From: Halichondria panicea
Lineage: Eukaryota > Porifera > Demospongiae > Suberitida > Halichondriidae
Direction of reading: 5' to 3'
Length of the DNA: 64,000 nucleotides
NCBI RefSeq assembly: GCF_963675165.1
Contig: NC_087389.1
Span: forward strand, 5,678,120-5,742,119
The position numbers were made by a program, and so were the translations under genes. Shown here in pieces: positions 54,800 to 64,000 of the stretch. The notes under the pieces are model-generated. The model saw only the letters and a program-made list of their open reading frames with translations. It was not told the origin of the DNA and made no database searches. Position 1 is the stretch's first letter. The number at the start of each line of letters is the position of its first letter.

Positions 54800-55545
54800 G
54801 TGATCTGTTTATCTATGATTCTTCAATTTACAGACGCCCTCGTACCCAGCCCCAACATAAAGTTTGTTGAAAATCAACTCCGAAACTTAGACTATGCAAT
54901 TTGGCTACGATCTACCAAATATCCCACGGACATAGAAGATCAAGGAGGTACGGACTTAGGCACGGCCGCGGGTTCGGGAGGGCAGGGACATAATTATAAC
55001 AACAGTAGAGCGGCTTCTCGAAACTAACGTAAGTTTATTACAGACATGATCGATTATTCATCGCTATATAACATTTTGTTACTCATGTTAACGATTATTT
55101 ATCACAATATTTTATTTTCTTGCAGAGGGAGCTGCTACTACGAGTAATACGAGAGGTAGTAAGTTTAGTCCCGTGCATACCTCCACGGCTTTCAACCAAC
55201 ATAAACTAAGAGACTACTCCTATTAATGGATCGATGGCAACAAACACCCCGACAACGACTACTACCAATAAGCCACTAGCTATGTGCGATGCTATTACTA
55301 CTGATAAATCTACGACACACACCATCAAGGATCGGCCCACTCCCCAAAGTACAAGGCAAGATTACCAGATTGAAGCAGAAGAACTAAATCCAAACTCGTC
55401 AGGGAGCCCCATACTACAACATTATAAAATTAAACATCAAACAACTAAAAATCAAGCAACAAACACAAACACGAAAATTACGAGAGGGCAGCAAAATCTT
55501 TTTTGGGGGGAATCTTTTTTTCGTTCTTTTTTCTTAGGCTTTTGA
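54800..55545 (+). other. Two unassigned plus-strand open frames
   Basis: 54834-55024 reads ALVPSPNIKFVENQLRNLDY and AIWLRSTKYPTDIE, moderately protein-like. 55234-55545 is Thr/Asn/Gln-rich. A ttcttgcag acceptor stands at about 55125. I recognise neither and see no domain; chance frames are possible. Confidence 0.25.
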
Positions 55546-55619
55546 GGGGACCTCGAAATAATAATAAAGTTCAAACCAGCTACACCAGTTCAACCACAAT
55601 GTTCAATCCACAGTAGTCA

Positions 55620-55865
55620 CAAGACATCTCAGGTACCAGTTAACACATCTCAGAGATACAAGAGGACAATTAAGACCATGCAGCTATATAACAACGTTCA
55701 TAAGAGGTTTCCAGGACAACAAGACCGTTAACATATCTCAGAGGTTTCCAGGACAATAAGACCGTTAACACATCTCAGAGGTTTCCAGGACAACAAAGAC
55801 CGTTTAATAACACATCTCAGAGGTTACCAGGACAAGACCGTTAACACATCTCAGAGGTAGTTTTC
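55620..55865. repeat. Short tandem repeat, cacatctcagaggtttccag
   Basis: About five irregular units of ccaggacaa(ca)agaccgttaacacatctcagaggt with variable spacing. Confidence 0.88.
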
Positions 55866-56020
55866 AGTACAAGCACTATTATCAAATCATTTTACTTTAA
55901 TGGCAGACCACACTACTATAACTTAAAATTGTAAAAAATGGGTAGTGACCCCATAATACTATAATTAGAATAATAATGCGCATGGCAATTGAGATGGTGA
56001 GATGCTGAGTCAGCTAGTAG

Positions 56021-56280
56021 ATGTTGCCGTGCTCACGAGTTCAAGTTGTCTTCGCTTCAATCATCCGGGGAGGTGATCCAGTATTAGGTGTTGCCGTGCT
56101 CACGAGTTCAAGTTGTCTTCGCTTCAATCATCAGGGGAGGTGACCCAGTATTAGGTGTTGCCGTGCTCACGAGTTCAAGTTGTCTTCGCTTCAATCATCC
56201 GGGGAGGTGACCCAGTATTAGGTGTTGCCGTGCTCACGAGTTCAAGTTGTCTTCGCTTCAATCATCAGGGGAGGTGATTT
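56021..56280. repeat. 67-bp tandem repeat, four units
   Basis: The unit tgttgccgtgctcacgagtt..gcttcaatcatccggggaggtgacccagtattagg is nearly identical in all four; cc/ca alternates at one place (tcatccggg, tcatcaggg). Confidence 0.96.
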
Positions 56281-56331
56281 AAAATTATGTTTATCCAGCG
56301 AAATGATCGACATATCCATATTGTGGTGGTG

Positions 56332-57139
56332 TCAAAGATTTGAGACTTCCCACAGTATTAGTGACGATCGAGACATCAGGAGATAGCGAAAATTAAGCCC
56401 CTCGAAATTTTTCCCTATACGGTAGGCTTCTGCTTTACATCGGAGAGCGATCGAGGTCCGGTGGTAAGTTGTGTGCACTTTCACTAGCATCAAGTTCATA
56501 AAATGTCCCAGTATAGCGTTGAGAAGTATTAGTGGCCATAGGTGGGAGGGGTCAGGGCTGCAATTGAGATTTATCCCACGTGCACTGAATGATATAGCGG
56601 AGGTCTTACATCTGGAGGAGGCTTTTGCAACATCGTAAGGAGAGGGCAATTACATAATTATAGTCATATCAGTTGAAAGTTGAAATTTGAGATGAATCCG
56701 GTAGTTTCTGGCCTGACATCAGTTGAGCGATAGCATCGAAGAATGTCACCCAAGGAGAGTATGAGAGATGGAATGATATCACAAATGTGGAGCATAACAT
56801 AATTATGACGAGGGGGGTGAAAGTAATCATGACTGTACAACGAATGCTGTAGTTTGCCTTAGTTAACATGAGAGATAGAAATAGCTCTAGGTTTTGCATG
56901 CTAATTATAAGGATGATCAAAAATAATGTGGAAGACAATGTGACATCAGGGATAAAGTCATGACAACACAAAGTGTTAGAGACAAAAATTAACAACGAGC
57001 TTGAAATGATATGGTCTATCACCGAATTACAAACTGATAATGTGGGTGAGTTAACGACAGTTAATGCATGTAATGATGTGTAGACCACATTGGAATTAGT
57101 ATCAAAATAATAATAATAATAATAATAACAATATAGCAC
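56332..57139 (-). other. Hydrophobic open frames, doubtful
   Basis: 57139-56669 is 156 codons with several hydrophobic runs (for example LIFVSNTLCCHDF, FLIILIISMQNLELFLSLML, PLVIIMLCSTFVISFHL). 56649-56332 has 105 codons. A degraded multi-pass receptor is conceivable, but no family motif is visible and such runs also arise from AT-rich sequence. Confidence 0.22.
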
Positions 57140-57374
57140 ATGGCCTGCCTTATTTTTAGGGAGAAATTGAAGATTCCATTTTATATCTCTCCACGATCCC
57201 GAGAAACAACCAGTCCAAGAGACAGCTAAATTTAAGCAACCAGTCTAAGCTCGGCAATAAAAAGCACCTATCGTATAACAGAGTACGTTACATCTATTCC
57301 AGTCAGTGTAATCAACTTCCCGTCAAACGATATTCCGCAATAAAAAGTACCCATAACCTAATACTTACAAGCAC

Positions 57375-57830
57375 AATCCATACGTAGGAATAGAGAGATC
57401 CACCAAAGAAACTGCACAACCTATGTATTCCATCGAAACAATTTATAATTAAACTTAAAATTGGTCCCCTTCTAATTATGAATATTAATATTTAGCCTGC
57501 CCTGAAATCAAACAACTTACAAACATCAATTGTCCCTCCCACAAGCACTGCTGTATATGTCCTTTGCGCGTATTCTTAGCGTGATATTCTTAGCGTGTAT
57601 TATTCCGATATTTTTTTAAGTACAATCCGTACGTAGCAATGGAGATCCACCAAAGAAACTGAACAACCTATGTATTCCCTATACCATCGAAATAAACTTA
57701 AAATTGGTCCCCTCCTAATTATGAACATTAACAAAAGCTTGCCCTCAAATCAAACAACTCACAAACATCAATTGTCCCTCCCATAAGCACTGCTGTATAA
57801 TTATGTCCTTTGCGCGTATTCTTAGCGTGT
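57375..57830. repeat. Direct duplication of about 200 bases
   Basis: gatccaccaaagaaactg..caacctatgtattcc to tcctttgcgcgtattcttagcgtg occurs at 57390-57590 and again at 57643-57830. Confidence 0.92.
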
Positions 57831-57853
57831 ATTATATTATTATAATATAACAC

Positions 57854-58083
57854 CCTGACAGCGATGTTTCCCCGGGGTGTTGAGACAGTAGGTACCCCAG
57901 ATGGAGTCATCTTCTCTACACTCATCAATATCTGGTGGGCCAGGGTGAGTCACACTGTGTACTAGTACAAGCCAGTCTCCTCACCTGTACAAGATCCCTC
58001 CACCTCCTCATATCACAGGGCACATTCCTTACAGCTGTCAGCCCCCGGACCACCACACTCTGTCAGGCATGCCTTATCACACA
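57854..58083 (-). pseudogene. CRELD-like Cys-rich/EGF exons with one stop
   Basis: Exon 58083-57985: VCDKACLTECGGPGADSCKE, then CAL, a TGA stop, YEEVEGSCT. Exon 57931-57854: DIDECREDDSIWGTYCLNTP and GKHRCQ, a calcium-binding EGF start. They join at phase 1. The CxxxC..C..CxxC furin-like unit followed by DIDEC is the layout of CRELD proteins (secretory-pathway, calcium-binding EGF proteins). TGA stands where the family has Gly (CALGYE-like; GGA to TGA is one change). Either a pseudogene or a base error. Other exons of the gene are not visible in the window. Confidence 0.72.
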
Positions 58084-58615
58084 CTGCATGGATGCATGTG
58101 CGTGGGTGTGCGTGGGCGTGTGTGTGGGGAGATGGTGAAAGTACATGTCACTGTGGGTCACATGTAAATTATGACATTATTATGTTGAAGAGCTTATGGT
58201 TGAGTCATGTGACCACCGCCTTAGGGTCCCGCCCACACCACAAGATCTGGTGCATGAGTGAGAGTTTGAAATAAAAGCATCGCCATGGCACAAAAAGTTA
58301 AGGGTTAGCTAATTTAAGGGGCTCTCCCTGCAAGTGCAGAAAATTACCGTTCGATTAGTTAATGCTTAACTACATTTTCTGGTGAGCATATACAGTCAGT
58401 GGAGATAGTCCGACCATAGGGAGAATACACGGATGACTGCAAACATGTTATTAGCGGAAATTCTAAGACTTTAACTATGGAAAGTGAACTGTTTATTGAA
58501 GTGTGTCTGCTAATTTCATGTGCTTCTATTGAGTTGGGACTTCCCCTGATTATAATGCCTGATTATAAGAGGTGTCTTTATTTCAAGGGTGGTCAGTGTA
58601 GCCACACCCCCTCAC

Positions 58616-58691
58616 CTGTAATGGCGTGCTGAATCTTCCTCTTCCTCTCTAGGATGCTCCTCTCCTGGTCCTCCACTGACTTGTGATAGAG
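58616..58691 (-). CDS. Coiled-coil exon, LYHKSVEDQERSILERKRKI
   Basis: Ends QHAIT before ACAG-GTGAGG. The bases before CTC are GTGAGTAG, so the acceptor is uncertain. It shares its 5' half with fragments at 2.5, 14.4 and 31.1 kb; this is the most complete version. Confidence 0.5.
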
Positions 58692-58932
58692 CTACTCACC
58701 ACACAGCCTCATCTGACAACACACCTGAACGTCGAACAGGGGACAATGGCAATTTGATTATGTTGGATTAAATAAATGCTGTACTAGTGCTGCTCATAGA
58801 CCACACTTACAGGGTAGACTCTTTAAGCCTGCAATCAATATCCTAGCTGTCTCCAGCTCTTCATCCTTCATTGATTCTTGCTTCTTTTGTTTCTGATCCA
58901 CGTGGCATATCGCATGATGCTAGCCAGCAAAA

Positions 58933-59000
58933 GTAGTGGGAGGGGAGGGGCTGGTGTTTTATTCTTCATTTCCAAACACCAGCCCCTCCCCTCCCACTAG
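58933..59000. mobile_element. Hairpin MITE family J, short copy
   Basis: agtgggaggggaggggctgg..tgttt pairs with aaacaccagcccctcccctcccact; the inner arm is shortened. Confidence 0.82.
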
Positions 59001-59094
59001 AAAAGGCCTGTATAGATCTATTTCTCTGGATCTATTTAGGCCTTTCTGTGATCTACAATTGTTAATTGTCTCTCAAAAATGATAGCTGCAAGAG

Positions 59095-59630
59095 AATGCA
59101 GTCTGCCGCCTTTATGCAGCTTTATGCAACTTATACTGCCTTTATGCAGCTTGTGCATACGCAGCCACTGCCTTTATGCAGCCGGGTGGACTGGCCATCC
59201 GCTTTGTTTTTACTTACGTATAATTATACGATCTCTTTTTTATTTCAAAAAAGGCGCCAGACATGAATAGAAGCAACATAAATTTATTGTAAGCAACATG
59301 ATACTGCCTTGATGCAGTCTGTTGTGCCTTATATATGCAACCTGCTGCCTTGATTGCAGCCTGCTGCCTTATATGCAATTAACCTTCTGCCTTGATGCAG
59401 CCTGTTGCCTTGATGCAACCAAATTTATTGTAAGCAACATGATACTGCCTTGATGCAGTCTGTTGTGCCTTATATGCAACCTGCTGCCTTATATGCAATT
59501 AACCTACTGGCTTGATGCAACCTACTGCCTTGATGCAACCTATACTGCCTTGATGCAACCTACTGCCTTGATGCAACCTATACTGCCTTGATGCAACCTA
59601 CTGCCTTTATGCAGTCTGTTGCCTTTATAA
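59095..59630. repeat. Minisatellite, ctgccttgatgcaaccta unit
   Basis: More than 20 irregular units of (ta)ctgcctt(t/g)atgca(a/g)cc, with a higher-order repeat that includes aaatttattgtaagcaacatgata (59280 and 59420). No gene between 59.0 and 60.0 kb. Confidence 0.95.
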
Positions 59631-60082
59631 TTAACTAGATAACTTATAAGACAACAGAAAATGTACTACACTTCAGTATAGCTGACTGTTAGTGATACAC
59701 CATTATATCCATAGATACTGTAATTTATAGTATCTATGATTATATCTATGGCAAAACTTCATTAATTAATCCAAGTTTCCGGTAAGGTTTTCGCTCTATA
59801 TATAATTTTATACATGCATGTATATAGTTACACATAATGTTATTACAATAGTCACGTTTAGAAACAAATTTATGCAATGAATAAAGTAGCTATTATATGG
59901 AGCTAATAATCTGAGACCTGTAACAACACATTATTATAATAATTATTATTACCATACATGCACTTAAACTAGTTGAAGAAACTGTGTCACAGAGTTCAAA
60001 GCGTTCGTATCGAATTTTAGTGAGTTCCATTCTCTAATAAATATTATTCTTGGGAAATAAGAGTAATAGTATATACCGTATA

Positions 60083-60858
60083 CAGGGGCGTTTCTAGAGA
60101 TTGAAGCAGGAGGGTGCTCAAAAGTATAGAAAAAAAAATGGAGCCGCGCGCGTGCGCGATTTTACGCCCCCGCATTTATTGCGGCGTATCTTTCATACAT
60201 CCTCCCTCATGCAGCCTTGCAGCAAAAAAGTACAGCACACTGCCCAAGAAAAGAGCGGCTCCTACTATTCTCCTCTAGAGATTCTCTCTTCCATTCTAGT
60301 TCTGTTACTATGTTACTAGACAAAGCATCTAGTTACAATAATTTTTCTGTGTATCTTCTTGTAAATGACAATACAATGTATAATGTTGTAGTTTGTAGCC
60401 CAGAGAAATCTAAAGTACCGGTACTATATAGCTCATAGTTTCCTGCTAAATACACTCAAATGGGATCTAATACATGCATAGCGTGATAATAAGACATAAT
60501 TATGAGTCAGTCATCTTGTAGGATCTCCATGCACTATTCTCCTGGGGTACATCCTAGCAAACTGGTCAATCACAATGGGGATGTCCAGTCATTCTAGTGT
60601 TAGTCATTGCTTCTCAGTATCTCTCAGTGGAGCAAGAGGTGATTGGGATAGTGCAGAGGATCTATTATGTAGCATTACATAACAACATTGGAATGGCAAT
60701 ACTGATTGCACATGCTCAATTGGGCGTGGTCATGACTTGTAATCGTGTCAATGAGATAGAGCTGCACAAGCTACTGAGTGATACGATTAGTTTCATGGTT
60801 GTCTGGGAGGACAGGGGGGTGCTCAAGCCCCCAAAGCCCCCCATTGTACACGCCACTG
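60083..60858. mobile_element. Possible degraded hAT-like element
   Basis: The left end caggggcgtttctagagatt..ggagggtgctca and the right end ggggggtgctcaagccc..gtacacgccactg are inverse versions of CAGNGGCGT with a following GGGTGCTCA in the same sense. Flanking 8-mers do not match. Open frames inside (60101-60438 and 60597-60866) show no transposase motif. Confidence 0.45.
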
Positions 60859-60861
60859 GTA

Positions 60862-61060
60862 AATAGCGGGTATATTTCGATGGTATAAATTTTCGCGGAT
60901 GTGGCTTTAGAAAGGTTTTCGCGGATTTAATTTTCGTTGAATAGCGCCTTTTTTGCAGCATACAATCATGATGAAATATTAAATTCGCGGTTATAAATGT
61001 TCGCGGTTCATGCCTAATCCGCGAAAACCACAAACATTTATACTGTCGAAATATACTGTT
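60862..61060. mobile_element. MITE family I, copy 1
   Basis: The ends aaatagcgggtatatttcga and the inverse of aacagtatatttcgacagta enclose repeated ttcgcggat and ccgcgaa. Same family, opposite orientation, as 61977-62171. Confidence 0.8.
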
Positions 61061-61692
61061 TTAGCATATCTGCATGTGATGATACTGGGCTCTCTGTATA
61101 ATTATATAAAACCAGTTTGTCTTTTTGCACTTTCCCTTATGTGCAGTGACCAATTCAAGATAGGTCTGCCGAAAAAATTATACCAAGGTACTAACCAGTA
61201 GCTATTCGGTTGTTATTATTGTTGAGTGGAATAGCTGATTCGAAAAACCATGCGCTTAACAGCATTTATAATTACCATTTTTTCAATCGCATAAAGATAA
61301 TAATACAGTAGATCTATTATAGCACACAATTTTGGAGGAAATGTTTTTAACAACAATCATGGTCATGCAATCATTACCCAACCGAACTTTTAACAGTGAA
61401 TGTGTTCGGCATGCACACTTTGATGCCTGGTATGGCATGCAGCAATGCAAAAATGCTCATTTATGATAATTATAATAATACAAAAAAAACCTATTGCTAA
61501 TAATTATATATGCTAGCTATATATATATAATTATAGTAGCTTTATTTTTTTTAAATTGACATCTCTACCGAGGCATCAGCAACCGTGGTGCTTTCATTAT
61601 AAGTGATATATCCTACAACAATTTAATATTAAACAAACATCTCTTTGGGAATAGCTATATTATGTCTCTTTAGTAATCATTAATTTTTTTAG

Positions 61693-62480
61693 ATAGTTTC
61701 GTCAGTGCTGAAAAAGTTGTTAAAAAGTTGCTGAAGAGACGTGTGAAGAAAACGAGATCGCCTGATTGGTACACTGCGCTTGATTTGATCACGATGTTTA
61801 TCAAGATCAACACCGTCTACTCGGCTATTGTTGGGATGACACAATCCACTGATTTCTGCAGCAGCACTGAAGTTGCTGCAAGCTCAGTTTTCCTGTCCAT
61901 CTGTGTTCTACTGGGAATTGCTAGCGAGTTAATCGATGCTTTGGATACGAATTTAAAGAGCATGCAACAAAGAATACCGTATATGTTATATATATAGAGA
62001 GTATAATAATATTCGTGGTTTTCGCGGATTAAGCATGAACCGCGAATTTAATATTCCATGCATGCATGCTGCAAAAAAGGCGCTATTCCACAAAAATTAA
62101 ATCCGCGAAAACTTTTCTAAAGGCACATCCGCGAAAATTTATACCCTCGAAATATACCCGCTAATATACGGTATATCAATAAGTCATTCAATCAATTGGT
62201 AACTATCGGCATGATTCTTATTGTCACTATTTGCCTTCCCTTTTATTTACTGGCCGATAATTTCCAGCCTCTCGATTGTGCGTTCAGTTGTGACACTATT
62301 GTTGCTAATGCGATCATCAGCACAACCACATGCAACTGGACGGCCAACAGTGGAGTTAGACTGGGGTTTACCCTAACCACGCTTATTATCGTCCTCATCT
62401 TCTCCAGTGTTTATTTCTATCATGTTCGATTAGCTGAAATAAATCGAAAGAAGCTGAAGAGTAACATTGTTATAATTACT
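61693..62480 (+). pseudogene. Multi-pass membrane protein exon, copy C (interrupted)
   Basis: As 5905-6470: DSFVSAEK.., the first two spans, then LDTNLKSMQQRIP, where a 195-base MITE enters. The remainder resumes with SFNQLVTIGMILIVTICLPF, spans 3-4 and INRKKLKSNIVIITGKE. Apart from the insertion and a short in-frame difference it is well conserved. The inserted element brings stops. Confidence 0.72.
61977..62171. mobile_element. MITE family I in a membrane-protein exon
   Basis: The ends ccgtatat.. and ..atatacgg are flanked by TA (61975-61976 and 62172-62173). The uninterrupted copies at about 6200 and 37730 supply the empty site. Contains cgcggatt and ccgcgaa repeats. Confidence 0.9.
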
Positions 62481-62913
62481 GGGAAAGAATTTAAATTATT
62501 AGGTATTGTCTCATATTCACATTACACCAGGCCCTGATAACATTATTTTTACCCATTATTAACCCTATTCTCGAAAAATGTGCCTATATATTAAAAATCC
62601 AAAAATGAATGCGACAAAAATAATAATTATAGACTAAATTAACATAAACACAGCACACATGCAAAGCTAACTGACACATGTACACGACATTATTAATATA
62701 ATCATGATTCTCATAATATTGGTGATAATCCTTCAAGCCATGAAATGTCGTTATGCAAAACTTAATGTAATGATCTTTACCATTGATGACTATTATGCTA
62801 AAAATTATTCCGAGCATAATTTATCAGGGCCTACATTACACACTGTGCATATGGCAAATGACACTATCATTAGTAACATACAAATCTTGAGTATAAGCAA
62901 TAAAAATAATGAG

Positions 62914-63816
62914 CTATGCTAATAATAATAATTTTTTTCTGATGTGTTCCGAGCTTTCACCTTTGACCCTAAGCGAGTCCCCGTCTAACTTGCCATGGTG
63001 ACTATGGGATGGACTTTGACCTGGGCTTGATACTGATTTGATCTCTGTCGGGTTGTCATAGCGACTATAGTCTGGAAACTCGGTAATAGTTTTAGAGAAC
63101 TTGACTTTCGAAGCCGATCTCCTAGCGTCTCTACAGTGTGTGGGCGTGTGTGTGGGTGGGGGGTAATTTATAAAGAACAGAAATAATGCTGCAACTAAAG
63201 TGACTGCTATAGTGTACACACTGCTATAGTGTACACACACGATTGGTAATACACAGTGACACTAGCAAGAGCAAGTGTATGCAATGGCCGAGTGGTCTCC
63301 CAGTAAAGTGTAGGGATAACTCACTCTGTGTGTCTCTGGCTCCTGGAGGACCTCTCACTCTTGCTATCAGCCTGGGCAGAGAAATCAAACAATGTAGGTG
63401 GCTACTAAATAAGTGTATGCTGTTTGTTACATTGAAACCTGTCTATACCCTACAACTAGCCTCTATAATACAGCCAGGTTAATGGGCTCCATAGCATGTG
63501 TTTGGACTTGTGTTAGCAGGCCACCCTCTATAATACAGCCAGGTTAATGGGCCCCAAAGTCTCCGGAGAGCATGTGTCCCTCTATAATACAGCCGGGCCC
63601 CAAATCTCTGCCCGGTGCATGGCCACTACCAAACGGGTATGATACAGTATTGCACAAAAGCTACACACATGTACAGTGTCTCTCACCTCATCTGACTTGC
63701 TGCAGAGGTGCTGTATGATAGGAGTGAGGGGGGAGAAGGTTCGGGTCATACCACCACCACGTTGACGAGCCTCTCCATTAGCATTCATATGCTGAGCTAC
63801 TGACGTCATCTGCTTC
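62914..63816 (-). CDS. Ankyrin/coiled-coil gene, copy C: last two exons
   Basis: 63816-63687: QMTSVAQHMNANGEARQRGG and TRTFSPLTPIIQHLCSKSDE, open with a GTGAGA donor. 63130-62914: DARRSASKVKFSKTITEFPD, YSRYDNPTEIKSVSSPGQSP, then GKLDGDSLRVKGESSEHIRK and the end LLLLA-stop. Both exons are intact, and here the terminal exon has the 29 bases missing in copy A. Upstream exons lie beyond the window, so this could belong to a working gene. Serine- and basic-rich C-terminus; function unknown. Confidence 0.6.
63460..63600. repeat. Short tandem repeat, tataatacagccaggttaat, copy 3
   Basis: Three units, as at 8085-8245. Confidence 0.85.
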
Positions 63817-63985
63817 CTGTGTGTGTGTGTGGGGGTGTGTGGTGGGAGGGTGTGTGTGTGTGTGTGTGTGTGTGATGGGAGGGTGTGTGCGTGTGTGTGG
63901 TGGGAGGGTGTGTGTGTGGGGGGGAGGGTGTGCGTGTGAGTATGTGTGTGTGGGGGGGTGGTGCAGTCATAGTGTGTGTATATTA
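63815..63985. repeat. (TG)n/GGGAGGG minisatellite at the window edge
   Basis: Alternating tgtgtgtg and ggtgggaggg units, then tgcagtcatag; homologous to 8495-8805 but with different unit order. Confidence 0.9.
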
Positions 63986-64000
63986 TTACATGACATGGTA

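Noticed and set aside
60101..60866. Open frames inside the CAGNGGCGT-ended block as transposase
   Set aside because: No DDE residues or hAT dimerisation motif can be seen; the frames are short.
1..64000. CRISPR-like array among the many short tandem repeats
   Set aside because: Repeats are head-to-tail without regular unique spacers, and the window is animal DNA.

Overview
The window is animal nuclear DNA: small exons with GT/AG borders, introns of 100-1000 bases, long (TG)n microsatellites, many short inverted-repeat transposons and no bacterial gene organisation. The clearest intact gene is a P-loop GTPase/death-domain protein. That family is, to my knowledge, strongly expanded in sponges and cnidarians. 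I infer an early-branching metazoan, most likely a demosponge; this is not proven by the sequence. Nearly all coding exons lie on the minus strand.

The dominant structure is a family of partial segmental duplications, visible as near-identical blocks. (i) A five-exon fragment of an axonemal-type dynein heavy chain (AAA1 to AAA2) occurs at 0.1-2.0, 13.0-14.0, 29.1-30.6 and 48.4-49.9 kb. (ii) An ankyrin/coiled-coil/proline-rich gene occurs at 7.6-10.2, 39.9-43.6, 46.4-47.6 and 62.9-63.8 kb. (iii) A multi-pass membrane protein exon (+ strand) occurs at 5.9-6.5, 37.4-38.1 and 61.7-62.5 kb. (iv) A terminal-inverted-repeat element carrying a dead RecQ-type helicase fragment occurs at 3.8-5.7 and 35.3-37.3 kb. 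Most copies carry frameshifts, stops or splice-site losses. Some lesions are shared by several copies, so decay began before at least part of the duplication.

Because the copies are so similar, each acts as an empty-site control for the others. This resolves many insertions exactly, some with target-site duplications: a 9-bp-TSD foldback element (1261-1667), TA-TSD elements (6749-7131, 44969-45362, 61977-62171), a nested pair (38109-38870 and 38878-39246), a 7-bp-TSD foldback (45638-45892), a long hairpin at a splice acceptor (43628-43925), and an intact piggyBac-type transposase gene (32487-35291) whose intron holds a 157-bp minisatellite.

The single-copy stretches hold other material. At 16.2-21.3 kb is a complete GTPase/death-domain gene with a series of five homologous linker exons, four of them symmetric phase-1 exons. 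A decayed relative sits at 51.9-52.4 kb. At 23.8-26.8 kb is a coiled-coil exon preceded by about ten tandemly repeated micro-exon-like units. At 50.9-51.3 kb are three exons of a small coiled-coil gene, and at 57.9-58.1 kb two exons of a CRELD-like EGF protein with one in-frame stop. The stretches 21.3-23.7, 43.9-44.8, 52.4-57.8 and 59.0-61.7 kb show repeats and little or no convincing coding sequence.
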